Source: CAYJEO01 sp044432805
GTDB taxonomy: Bacteria; Bacillota_I; Bacilli_A; RF39; UBA660
DNA: 40,067 nt
Direction: 5' to 3'
Assembly (NCBI GenBank): GCA_044432805.1
Contig: JAWXUI010000010.1
Span: 1-40,067 of the forward strand
The notes under the pieces are model-generated. The model saw only the letters and a program-made list of their open reading frames with translations. It had not been told where the DNA came from and searched no databases. The translations under genes were made by a program, and so were the position numbers. Below, in pieces: positions 24,221-32,974 of this stretch; the first letter of the stretch is position 1; each line of letters begins with the position of its first letter.

Positions 24221-25297
24221 ATGAAAAAAGATTATTATGAAATATTAGGTGTTTCTAAAACTGCAACAGAAGCAGAAATAAAATCATCTTTTAGAAAATT
24301 AGCAAAAAAATATCATCCAGACGTATCAAAAGAACCAGATGCTGCTGACAAATTTAAAGAAGCACAAGAAGCATATGCCGTGCTGTCTGATGCTCAAAAA
24401 AGACAACAATATGATCAATATGGACATCAAGCATTTAACAATAACGGAGCACAAGGATTTGATTTTGGAGACTTTGATTTTTCAGATATATTTGGAGATT
24501 TATTTGGATCTAGTTTTGGATTTGGAAGAGGAAACAGCACAAGAGCGAAAAAAGGAAGCGATTCATTGTTAAGAATGAACCTTACTTTTGATGAAGCGGT
24601 ATTTGGAACTAATAAAACTATTAATTTAAATGTTTCAAAAACTTGTGAAGAATGTGATGGCGAAGGCGGACATGGAGTAAAAACTTGTTCTCAATGTAGG
24701 GGAAGTGGAACTGTAGCGGCTGAACAAAGAACTATGTTTGGAACATTTATGACAAAAACAACTTGTCCAAAATGTGGAGGAAACGGTAAAACTTACGATA
24801 AAAAATGTTCTAAATGTAATGGGACTGGAACTTATAATAAGAAAACTGATGTTGATGTAAAAGTTCCTGCTGGAGTTGACACTGGAAATAGATTAAGATT
24901 AGCAGGTAAAGGTGAAGCTGGATATAATGGTGGACCAAATGGTGATGTATATATTGAATTCAATGTAGCTGATCATCCAATATTTGAAAGAGATGAAAAC
25001 GATATATATCTAGAACTACCAGTAACGATTACAGCTGCTGTATTAGGTGCTAAAATAGAAGTTCCGACTCTTTACGGAAATATCAAATTAAATATTCCAA
25101 GTTCAAGTCAAAACTTAGATAAACATAGAATAAAAGGAAAGGGTGTAGAAGATCCTAATACCAAGAAAAAGGGAGATATGTATGTTATTATTAAAATACA
25201 AACACCTAAAAAATTATCTAAAGAACAAAAAAAATTATTTGAACAATTATCAAAATCTAAATTAGACAATGATTTTAAATATAAAAAATATTTATAA
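24221..25297 (+). CDS. dnaJ: Chaperone DnaJ (Hsp40)
   Basis: The 358-residue DnaJ has a J domain with HPD at 32-34, a G/F-rich segment (GDFDFSDIFGDLFGSSFGFGRG region), four zinc-finger CxxCxGxG repeats (CEECDGEG, CSQCRGSG, CPKCGGNG, CSKCNGTG) and the C-terminal client-binding domains. It stimulates DnaK ATPase and delivers clients. ATG 24221 follows AAAGGAGAAGT. It is the last gene of the operon. Its stop and terminator are duplicated at 25793-25818, beyond the prepilin gene. Confidence 0.97.
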   Translation: MKKDYYEILGVSKTATEAEIKSSFRKLAKKYHPDVSKEPDAADKFKEAQEAYAVLSDAQKRQQYDQYGHQAFNNNGAQGFDFGDFDFSDIFGDLFGSSFGFGRGNSTRAKKGSDSLLRMNLTFDEAVFGTNKTINLNVSKTCEECDGEGGHGVKTCSQCRGSGTVAAEQRTMFGTFMTKTTCPKCGGNGKTYDKKCSKCNGTGTYNKKTDVDVKVPAGVDTGNRLRLAGKGEAGYNGGPNGDVYIEFNVADHPIFERDENDIYLELPVTITAAVLGAKIEVPTLYGNIKLNIPSSSQNLDKHRIKGKGVEDPNTKKKGDMYVIIKIQTPKKLSKEQKKLFEQLSKSKLDNDFKYKKYL

Positions 25298-25320
25298 GAA
25301 AAAGAAATTTTTCTTTTTTT
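25295..25320 (+). terminator. dnaJ terminator (copy 1)
   Basis: AAGAAAAA/TTTTTCTT (25296-25303, 25308-25315) with a GAAA loop and a T run. The 26 bases from the dnaJ stop codon are identical to 25793-25818. Confidence 0.85.
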
Positions 25321-25351
25321 ATGTTCATACAACTAATTCAATAATAAACAA

Positions 25352-25381
25352 TTGACTTTTAGAGCATTATTTAGGTATACT
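25352..25381 (+). promoter_or_regulatory. Promoter of the small prepilin gene
   Basis: TTGACT (25352-25357), an 18-bp spacer and TATACT (25376-25381). Confidence 0.7.
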
Positions 25382-25407
25382 TTTATTATGAAGATAGGGG
25401 ATAGTAG

Positions 25408-25782
25408 ATGAAAAAAGGATTCACATTAATAGAAATGCTAGGAGTCATCATAATTTTGGCTTTAATAACGTTGGTAGTATTTCCAACAATTATGAATAAT
25501 ATTGATACATCAAGAGACACAATAGATACTGTAACTGAATCATTAATAGAAACAGCAGCTACTGTTTATATAAGAGAAAATGCTGATGATTTTGATTTAA
25601 ATGAAGGGGATAGATATTGTATAACACTTCAAGAACTTGTAAATGCAAATTTATTGGATTCTCCATTATTAGACTCTAATCAAGAAGAAATTGATTTATC
25701 AAAACATGTACAAGTTGATATCGTAGACGGGTTTTTAGAGCAACTAATTATCAATGATTGTGAAGAAATAATTACAAATTAA
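25408..25782 (+). CDS. Small type IV prepilin / pseudopilin-like protein
   Basis: A 124-residue protein with a minimal leader and cleavage site MKKG^FTLIEMLGVIIILALI (G4/F5, glutamate at mature position 5), a hydrophobic helix that continues as an amphipathic helix, and a small globular domain. Two cysteines (RYCIT, NDCEE) could form a disulfide. Length and layout resemble ComGC-type or minor pilins. No assembly ATPase, platform protein or prepilin peptidase is in the window. It has its own promoter and a GGGGAT ribosome-binding site, and sits as a single-gene insert between dnaJ and polA. Confidence 0.85.
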   Translation: MKKGFTLIEMLGVIIILALITLVVFPTIMNNIDTSRDTIDTVTESLIETAATVYIRENADDFDLNEGDRYCITLQELVNANLLDSPLLDSNQEEIDLSKHVQVDIVDGFLEQLIINDCEEIITN

Positions 25783-25783
25783 A

Positions 25784-25818
25784 CAGTATAATTAAGAAAA
25801 AGAAATTTTTCTTTTTTT
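25784..25818 (+). repeat. Copy 2 of the dnaJ end and terminator
   Basis: The 26 bases 25793-25818 (stop codon, AAGAAAAA stem, GAAA loop, T run) are identical to 25295-25320 at the end of dnaJ. The preceding codons read Q-Y-N against K-Y-L in DnaJ. It starts one base after the prepilin stop and acts as the terminator before polA. Confidence 0.75.
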
Positions 25819-25846
25819 GTCTTTAATAATAAAACAATGGTATAAT
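25817..25846 (+). promoter_or_regulatory. Promoter of polA
   Basis: TTGTCT (25817-25822), an 18-bp spacer and TATAAT (25841-25846), with TGG before the -10. The -35 box overlaps the end of the terminator T run. Confidence 0.65.
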
Positions 25847-25867
25847 AATTAAAGAAGATGGTGGAAT

Positions 25868-28444
25868 ATGGAAAAAGTAATATTAGTAGATGGAAACAAT
25901 TTATTGTTTAGAAGTTATTACGCTACCGCGTACAATGGTAACTTTATGAATAACTCAAAAGGATTTCCAACAAACGCAATATTTGGATTTGCAAACATGA
26001 TAAATAAAATAGTTTTAGAAGAAAAGCCTAAATATATGTTAGTCGCGTTTGATAAAGGAAAAAATTTTAGAAAAGAAAAATATGATTTTTATAAAGATGG
26101 AAGAAGCGAAACCCCAAGTGAATTAAAAATGCAGTTTCCAATCGCAAAAGATTTATTAACTAAAATGGGAATAAAATATTATGAAATTGATGATTATGAA
26201 GCAGATGATATTATCGGTACATTTGCAAACATGTGTAATGGAAATCAAGATTATGATGCGACAATTATCAGCAGTGACAAAGATCTTTTACAACTTATAT
26301 CAAAAGAAGTAGATATAAAATTATTAAAACAAAAAGATTATATAAGATATAATTCAGAAAATTTTAGAGCGGATTATGGAATTGAACCAATTAATATTAT
26401 TGACTTAAAAGCATTAATGGGAGATGCAAGTGATAATATACCAGGAGTAAAAGGTATTGGAGAAAAAACTGCTTTAAAATTATTACAAGTTTATAAAACA
26501 ATAGACAAAATATATGAAAATATTGATAATTTAAAAGGAAGTGTAAAAGAAAAATTAATTAATGGTAAAGATTCTGCTTATATGAGTTATGAAATCGCAA
26601 CTATTATTTTAGATGTTCCACTTGATATAACTTTTGACGATATTTTGTTACAAAAAAAAGATAGTTTAGAATTAACTAAATTATACGAAGAATTAGAATT
26701 TTATTCATTTATTAAAAAAGAAAAAAAAGAAGAAGTAAAACCGCTTAACTTTAATATTGCTGATAAAATAGATTTTAAAATAGATTCAAATACAGCAATA
26801 TATCTAGAGATTTTAGGAACAAATTATCATACAAGTGAAATTTTAGGTTTAGCGGTATATAATGAAAACATTAGTACATTTATTCCTTTTGAATTGCTAA
26901 AAGAAAATAAAAACATTTTAAATCAAGAATACTATACATATGATTTAAAAAAACTTTACGTTTCTCTTAAATATCATGACATAAATATAGGAAAAATAAC
27001 ATTTGATACAATGCTAGCAGGTTATTTACTTGACTATAATATAAAAGATGATATAGCTTATTTAGCGAATATTTTTGAACATGATATTCCATTTTATGAA
27101 ACAACTTATGGAAAAACAAAATTAACAAAACCATCAATTGATGTAATTGCTTATAATGCTATTTTAAAAGCTAAATTTATTTATGAATCAAAAGATATTT
27201 TAAATAGTAAATTAAAAGAAGAGAAACAAGAACATTTATTTTATGATATTGAACTTCCTTTAAGTATTGTTTTAGGTGATATGGAATTTGATGGCGTAAA
27301 TGTAGATAAAGACTATTTAAATAAAATGGGTATAGAAATAAAAGAAAGAATAGATTTGATAACAAATGAAATATATGATTTAGTAGAAGAAGAATTTAAT
27401 ATTTCTTCACCACAACAATTAGGTTATATTTTATTTGAAAAATTACAACTTAAACATGGTAAAAAATTAAAAACCGGTTATTCAACATCTATTGATGTAT
27501 TAAATAAACTAGTAAATGAACATCCGGTTATAAAAAAAATAATAGAGTATAGATTTTTAACTAAACTTTATTCAACATATATAGAAGGATTAATTGCTGT
27601 AATACATGAAGATAATAAAATCCACACTATATATACACAAGCATTGACAAGAACAGGGAGATTATCATCGATTGAACCAAACTTACAAAATATTCCAATG
27701 CGTAATGAATATGGTAAATTAATTAGAAAAGCTTTTGTATCTAGTGAAAATTCAGTTTTAATCAGCAGTGATTATTCACAAATTGAACTACGTATTTTAG
27801 CGCACGTTGCCAATGTTTTAAACTTTAAAGAAGCTTTTAACAATAATATAGATATTCATACAAAAACAGCTGCTGATATATTTAAAAAAGATATAGAAGA
27901 AGTAACTAAAAATGAAAGAAGATTAGCAAAAGCCGTAAACTTTGGAATAATTTATGGAATCTCTGGTTTTGGTTTATCTCAAAATATAGATATTCCAGTT
28001 AAAGAAGCAAGTGATTTTATTAATAATTATTTATTAACTTATCCAGAAATAAAAACATATATGGATGATACAATAAAAAATGCATATAACACTTTATCTG
28101 TTAAAACTTTAATGGGAAGAATAAGATATGTAAAAGAATTAAGTAATAAAAACTATATGATAAAGCAACAAGGTGAAAGAATTGCTCTTAATACACCAAT
28201 ACAAGGAACAAGTGCTGACATCATTAAATTAGCGATGGTAAAAATAAAAGAAAAATTTATTGAAGAAAACATTAAATCAAAATTAATATTACAAGTACAT
28301 GATGAATTAATATTTGATTGTTTAATAAATGAAGAAGAAAAAGTAAAAAGCATTATAAAAGATATAATGGAAAATGTATATCCATTAGATGTTGTTTTAG
28401 ATGTTGATATAGAAGAAGGAAAAAACTGGTTTGACGCAAAATAA
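25868..28444 (+). CDS. polA: DNA polymerase I
   Basis: The 858-residue family A polymerase fills gaps and removes RNA primers. The N-terminal 5'-3' exonuclease domain (about 1-290) has LVDGNNLLFRSYYA, DDYEADDIIGT and LMGDASDNIPGVKGIGEKTA. The polymerase domain has motif A SSDYSQIELRILAH, motif B RRLAKAVNFGIIYGISGFG and motif C LQVHDELIFD. The middle 3'-5' exonuclease region (about 295-460) is present but its first acidic motif reads IYLEILGTN instead of the D-x-E form, so proofreading is probably lost, as in Bacillus. ATG 25868 follows GATGGTGGA. Confidence 0.96.
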   Translation: MEKVILVDGNNLLFRSYYATAYNGNFMNNSKGFPTNAIFGFANMINKIVLEEKPKYMLVAFDKGKNFRKEKYDFYKDGRSETPSELKMQFPIAKDLLTKMGIKYYEIDDYEADDIIGTFANMCNGNQDYDATIISSDKDLLQLISKEVDIKLLKQKDYIRYNSENFRADYGIEPINIIDLKALMGDASDNIPGVKGIGEKTALKLLQVYKTIDKIYENIDNLKGSVKEKLINGKDSAYMSYEIATIILDVPLDITFDDILLQKKDSLELTKLYEELEFYSFIKKEKKEEVKPLNFNIADKIDFKIDSNTAIYLEILGTNYHTSEILGLAVYNENISTFIPFELLKENKNILNQEYYTYDLKKLYVSLKYHDINIGKITFDTMLAGYLLDYNIKDDIAYLANIFEHDIPFYETTYGKTKLTKPSIDVIAYNAILKAKFIYESKDILNSKLKEEKQEHLFYDIELPLSIVLGDMEFDGVNVDKDYLNKMGIEIKERIDLITNEIYDLVEEEFNISSPQQLGYILFEKLQLKHGKKLKTGYSTSIDVLNKLVNEHPVIKKIIEYRFLTKLYSTYIEGLIAVIHEDNKIHTIYTQALTRTGRLSSIEPNLQNIPMRNEYGKLIRKAFVSSENSVLISSDYSQIELRILAHVANVLNFKEAFNNNIDIHTKTAADIFKKDIEEVTKNERRLAKAVNFGIIYGISGFGLSQNIDIPVKEASDFINNYLLTYPEIKTYMDDTIKNAYNTLSVKTLMGRIRYVKELSNKNYMIKQQGERIALNTPIQGTSADIIKLAMVKIKEKFIEENIKSKLILQVHDELIFDCLINEEEKVKSIIKDIMENVYPLDVVLDVDIEEGKNWFDAK

Positions 28445-28515
28445 ACTAGATTTATAAATTTCCTTTTTTTTTTATTAAATATTTGTTATTATATTAAAGA
28501 AAGTTTGGTGATAAA

Positions 28516-31500
28516 ATGTTATTAATATCTAATGAAGACAAAGTTAAATTGTTAAGAAGTTATCGTAAAATAGATGTAGAAAATGCTTTAATGCATAATT
28601 TAGATGATATTTATAAAATAAGAGATATAAATCACGGATATGCTATATCATCTTATTATCAAGTAATGGATCAAACAGTTAAATTTATGCAATATAAAAG
28701 TGGAGGTAGTAGGTTAAGTTGTGATTGTCATCAGTTCTATATATTTGATAGGTGCCAACATACTTGTTTATATGAATTAGTGAATATATATAACGCAAAA
28801 GAATTATCTAAAGATGAACTTATGCATAATTTTATTCTTGATTTTATAACTAAAAAAGAAAAAGAAACTCTTAATTTAACTCCAATAATTTATTTTGATA
28901 AATTCCATAAAGGAACAAAAGTTAAAATAAAATTGGGTCTTAGTAAACAATATATGAGCGCTAATAAAATATTTGAATTAATAAGCAATTTAGACAGTGA
29001 AGTTTATTTTGGAAAAGATTTTACTTATGATCCAAGCGTTCATTGTTTTAATAAAGTTGATGAACAAATTATTAATTTTATTAAAGATTGGCATGATACA
29101 CAAAATTCTTATTCTAAAGATATTATTTTAAATAATATAGAACTTGAACAATTTTTAAATATTTTAAACGATAAAACATATTTAATTGAAGGTGTTGGTA
29201 AAACAAAAGGATTTGTAAAAGGAAATCCGCTTTGTTTAGATATAAGGAAAGAAGAAGATATTGTTTTTGATTTTAAGGAAATTGATTTTTTGGATTTTGA
29301 AAATAGATATGTTTTTGATAAACAACTATATCAAGTTAATTCAAATGTTTCTAAAATATATAGTCAAATTAAAAAAACTAATTTATCTAAAATTGTATTA
29401 AAAGAACAGGATGCTTTGTTATTTTCTAAAAAAATATATAATGATTTTATTTTAAATGTAAGTGAAGATTTAAAATCTAAATTTGTTATAACAAAACCAA
29501 AAGTTAAATTGTATTTTGATATGTTAGATAAAATTAGTTGTAAAGTTATTTTTGAATATGAAAAAGAAATTAATTATTTTGATAAAACAGATTTTAATAG
29601 AGATGAAGAATTTGAATCAGAAGTAATAAATGATTTGTATGATTTGAAGTTTGTAAAAGATAAAAAAACTTTTTTGATTAATAATGTTAATGATATGGTT
29701 TATTTTATTGAAGAAGGTATAATAAATTTAAATAAGTATGAAATTTATACTACTAAAAATGTTAATAAGTCTTCTATTGTAAAACCTTCTATAAAGTCTA
29801 ATTTTTCTATTGGTAAAGATAATATTATGAATTATAGTTTTGATTTGGGTCAAATAGAGGATAAAGAAATTGATAAAATTTTTAAAAGTATTAAAAGCAA
29901 AGAAAAATATTATAAGTTAAAAAATGGTAATATTTTAAATACTGAAAATAATAATTTAATTGAGTTAATGGAAGTAATGGATTATTTGGATGTTGAAGAA
30001 ACGAATGGGGTAATTCCAAAGTATCGGGCTTTGTATTTAGATAGTGTAAAAGAATATTCTATAATTAATACTGATAATTTGTTTAATCAGTTTATTGATA
30101 ATTTTAATAAGTATAAAAATAGTGATGTTATTTTATCTAAAAAAGATGATTCTATTTTGAGGGAATATCAAAAAGATGGGGTTAAGTGGTTATATAATAT
30201 TTACAAATCAGGTTTTGGTGGTGTTTTGGCCGATGAAATGGGGCTTGGAAAAACTATTCAGACTATTATGTTTTTAAAAAATGTTTTAAGAGATAAGAAT
30301 TGTAAAATATTAATTGTTTGTCCGACATCACTTATATATAACTGGGAAAAGGAATTTGATATGTTCGCGCCTAGTTTAAAATATAAAGTTATAGATAATA
30401 CAAAAGAAAAAAGAGAAGATTTGATAAATCAAGATTTTAATATTTTTATTACTAGTTATGGTAGATTAAGAAATGATGTTGATATTTATAATGATAAATG
30501 TTTTGAATTAATTATAATTGATGAGGCTCAAAATATTAAAAATCCAAAAGCTGGTATTAGTAAAGCTTTAAAACAATTGAAAGCTGAAACTAAAATTGCA
30601 TTGACTGGAACACCTGTGGAAAACTCTGTTTTAGAGGTTTGGAGTATATTTGATTTTATTATGCCGGGGTTCTTACATAGTCTAAGTAAGTTTCAAAGTA
30701 AGTATAATGTAAAAGAGATGAATGAAAAAAGTCACAAATTATTATCTGAATTGTCAAATGTTATATCTCCTTTTATTTTAAGAAGAAGAAAAAATGAAGT
30801 TTTAAAAGAACTTCCTATTAAACAAGATAATAATATTTATTTAGAATTACCAGAGAAACAAAAAAAATTATATGCATTTCAAGTTAAAAAGTCAAAAAAA
30901 GAGTTTGAAGAATTATTAGAAAAAGAAGGTTTTTTGAAAGCTAGGTTTAAAATTTTACAACTTTTAACTAAATTGAGGCAAATTTGTATAGATCCTAATT
31001 TGATTTTTGAAGATTATGATGGAGAATCAATTAAGTTAAGTGAGACAATTGATTTGTTAAATGGATATATTAAAAATGGTCATAAAGTTTTGATATTTTC
31101 GTCTTTTAAGTCAGCGATTTATAATTTATCTTATCAGTTAAAAGAAAATAATATAACACATTATATTATTGATGGGTCTGTTAGTAGTAAAAAGAGAACT
31201 GATTTGGTAGATGCTTTTAATAAAGACAATACTAATGTATTTTTAATTACTTTAAAAGCGGGTGGAACTGGGCTTAATTTAACTTCGGCTGATGTTGTTA
31301 TTCATCTAGATTTATGGTGGAATCCGGCTGTTGAAAATCAAGCGACAGATCGTGCACATAGAATTGGTCAAATTAATAATGTTGAGGTTGTTAAATTGAT
31401 TTGTAAAGGAACAATAGAGGAAAAAATATTAGACTTACAAAATAAGAAAAAAGTTTTAAATGATAGTTTAATTGATAATGATGATAAGGATAATACTATT

Positions 31501-31554
31501 ATGTCGTCATTAAATGAAACAGATATTAAAAATTTATTGTCTAATTTAGAATAA
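28516..31554 (+). CDS. SNF2-family helicase with SWIM zinc finger
   Basis: A 1012-residue Swi2/Snf2 ATPase. The N-terminus has a SWIM zinc finger (C69-x-C71 ... C80-x-H82 in LSCDCHQFYIFDRCQHTC), then a long bacterial SNF2-associated region (about 100-540). The ATPase core has Walker A DEMGLGKTIQT (573-583), DEAQ (669-672), TGTPVENS and, in the C-terminal lobe, AGGTGLNLTSAD and QATDRAHRIGQ. Such proteins remodel DNA-bound proteins or polymerase complexes, and a specific role cannot be read here. It starts after GGTGATAAA and is followed by a strong terminator. Confidence 0.92.
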   Translation: MLLISNEDKVKLLRSYRKIDVENALMHNLDDIYKIRDINHGYAISSYYQVMDQTVKFMQYKSGGSRLSCDCHQFYIFDRCQHTCLYELVNIYNAKELSKDELMHNFILDFITKKEKETLNLTPIIYFDKFHKGTKVKIKLGLSKQYMSANKIFELISNLDSEVYFGKDFTYDPSVHCFNKVDEQIINFIKDWHDTQNSYSKDIILNNIELEQFLNILNDKTYLIEGVGKTKGFVKGNPLCLDIRKEEDIVFDFKEIDFLDFENRYVFDKQLYQVNSNVSKIYSQIKKTNLSKIVLKEQDALLFSKKIYNDFILNVSEDLKSKFVITKPKVKLYFDMLDKISCKVIFEYEKEINYFDKTDFNRDEEFESEVINDLYDLKFVKDKKTFLINNVNDMVYFIEEGIINLNKYEIYTTKNVNKSSIVKPSIKSNFSIGKDNIMNYSFDLGQIEDKEIDKIFKSIKSKEKYYKLKNGNILNTENNNLIELMEVMDYLDVEETNGVIPKYRALYLDSVKEYSIINTDNLFNQFIDNFNKYKNSDVILSKKDDSILREYQKDGVKWLYNIYKSGFGGVLADEMGLGKTIQTIMFLKNVLRDKNCKILIVCPTSLIYNWEKEFDMFAPSLKYKVIDNTKEKREDLINQDFNIFITSYGRLRNDVDIYNDKCFELIIIDEAQNIKNPKAGISKALKQLKAETKIALTGTPVENSVLEVWSIFDFIMPGFLHSLSKFQSKYNVKEMNEKSHKLLSELSNVISPFILRRRKNEVLKELPIKQDNNIYLELPEKQKKLYAFQVKKSKKEFEELLEKEGFLKARFKILQLLTKLRQICIDPNLIFEDYDGESIKLSETIDLLNGYIKNGHKVLIFSSFKSAIYNLSYQLKENNITHYIIDGSVSSKKRTDLVDAFNKDNTNVFLITLKAGGTGLNLTSADVVIHLDLWWNPAVENQATDRAHRIGQINNVEVVKLICKGTIEEKILDLQNKKKVLNDSLIDNDDKDNTIMSSLNETDIKNLLSNLE

Positions 31555-31580
31555 AAACAAGAAAAAATCTTGTTTTTTTT
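31553..31580 (+). terminator. Terminator of the SNF2 gene
   Basis: A 10-bp stem AAAAACAAGA/TCTTGTTTTT (31553-31562, 31568-31577) with an A5 loop and further T. Confidence 0.9.
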
Positions 31581-31599
31581 ATATATTTTTTTTATTCTA

Positions 31600-31608
31600 T
31601 GATATAAT
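31600..31608 (+). promoter_or_regulatory. Extended -10 promoter of the SPFH/zinc-ribbon operon
   Basis: TGA followed by TATAAT (31603-31608), leaving a 5' leader of about 70 nt. A small hairpin ATGAT/ATCAT lies just before the AAAGGAGG site (31672-31679). No clear -35 box and no obvious ECF-type box. Confidence 0.5.
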
Positions 31609-31686
31609 TAAAAAGAATAGAGGATATGTAATCTACTATTTTATACATAAATAAATGATGTTTATATCATAAAGGAGGAAGTATTT

Positions 31687-32973
31687 ATGGGATTTATTAA
31701 AGCATTTACAGGTTCACTTAGTGGAACGTTTGCTGATCAATGGTTGGATTTTTATGGTCCAAAACAAGGTGTATCGGCAACAGCAGGAGTTTTTCCAGCT
31801 GTACCATCAGGACAAAATAATGGTCGTGGTGAGAATACAAAAGGAAATGAAAATATAATAACTAATGGTAGTAAACTTATCGTACCAGAAGGAACTGCTC
31901 TTATTACATTACAAGATGGGCAAATTACAGGGTTAATTGCTGAACCAGGTGGATTTATTTTTAATTCTCAAGACCCAAATTCTCAATCTATGTTCGCAGG
32001 AGATGGTATTTTTGGACAAGTTCTTAAACAAACATGGGAAAAAGTTAAATTTGGTGGTCAACCAGGTTCTCAACAATTAGCGTTTTATATTAATTTAAAA
32101 GAAATTCCTAATAATAAATTTGGTACACAATCAGAAATTTATTGGGATGATAGTTTTTTTGGAACACAAGTTGGATGTATTACTAGAGGATCTTATACTT
32201 TAAAAATAGTAGATCCATTATTGTTTGTTAAAAATTTTGTACCATCAAAATATTTACAACCTAATGCTCAAGTATTTGATTTTGCTGATATGAATAATGA
32301 TGCTGGGGAACAATTGTTTTCTGAAGTGGTTGGTTCACTTTCAGCAGCGTTCTCTAATTATACAAATGACCCTAACAAAGGAAATAGAATTTCAAGAATT
32401 CAAGGAGACCAAATTGGGTTTGCTCAATCAATGACAGTTGCTGTTGAAGGTAACTATCAATGGAAATCAAGTCGTGGTTTAGAAATATGTAAAACTGCAA
32501 TTTTAAGTATTGAGTATGATGAAAATACTAAAAAATTATTAAAAGATATTCAAGCTGCTGACGCATTATCTCAAGGTAATAGAGGAAATGCATTTATGCA
32601 ACAAGCTGCTGCTCGTGGAATGCAAGCTGCTGGTGAAAACGGTGGTGGAACTGGTATGGCATTTATGGGTATGGGTATGAACGCTGCTGGTGGAATGATG
32701 AATAATATGCAACAACAACCGATGCAATCATCATATCAACCATCATATAATCAAGCTCAACCTCAACAATATCAACAACCAGTACAACAACCAATGCAAC
32801 AACCAGTACAACAACCAATGCAACAACCAGAAACACAAACAGTTGCTGTAGCGACACCACAACCACAAACTGATCCAACAACAAAATTATTGGAAATGAA
32901 AAAACTTCTTGATGCAGGTGCAATTAGTCAAGCAGAATACGATGCTGTTAAAGCTAAAGTTTTAGGACTGTAA
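31687..32973 (+). CDS. SPFH-domain protein of the YdjI type with C-terminal SHOCT motif
   Basis: A 428-residue SPFH (stomatin/flotillin-like) protein of the group often labelled virion core protein, typified by B. subtilis YdjI. The N-terminal GFIKAFTGSLSGTFADQWLDF is probably membrane-associating. The SPFH core runs to about residue 290. Then come a methionine/glycine-rich segment, a Q/P-rich repeat (about 345-385) and a C-terminal TTKLLEMKKLLDAGAISQAE helix-turn motif of SHOCT type. YdjI works with YdjG and PspA at the membrane under envelope stress. Here the next gene is a YdjG-like zinc-ribbon protein, 1 bp downstream. The start follows AAAGGAGGAAGTATTT. Confidence 0.88.
   Translation: MGFIKAFTGSLSGTFADQWLDFYGPKQGVSATAGVFPAVPSGQNNGRGENTKGNENIITNGSKLIVPEGTALITLQDGQITGLIAEPGGFIFNSQDPNSQSMFAGDGIFGQVLKQTWEKVKFGGQPGSQQLAFYINLKEIPNNKFGTQSEIYWDDSFFGTQVGCITRGSYTLKIVDPLLFVKNFVPSKYLQPNAQVFDFADMNNDAGEQLFSEVVGSLSAAFSNYTNDPNKGNRISRIQGDQIGFAQSMTVAVEGNYQWKSSRGLEICKTAILSIEYDENTKKLLKDIQAADALSQGNRGNAFMQQAAARGMQAAGENGGGTGMAFMGMGMNAAGGMMNNMQQQPMQSSYQPSYNQAQPQQYQQPVQQPMQQPVQQPMQQPETQTVAVATPQPQTDPTTKLLEMKKLLDAGAISQAEYDAVKAKVLGL
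32773..32830 (+). repeat. 24-bp tandem repeat encoding the Q/P-rich linker
   Basis: Two identical 24-base units (32773-32796, 32797-32820) and a partial third encode the octapeptide QQPVQQPM. It is likely prone to length variation between strains. Confidence 0.9.
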
Positions 32974-32974
32974 T

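Noticed and set aside
32773..32830. Short direct repeats as a CRISPR array
   Set aside because: They are in-frame codon repeats of a Q/P-rich linker with no spacers and no cas genes.
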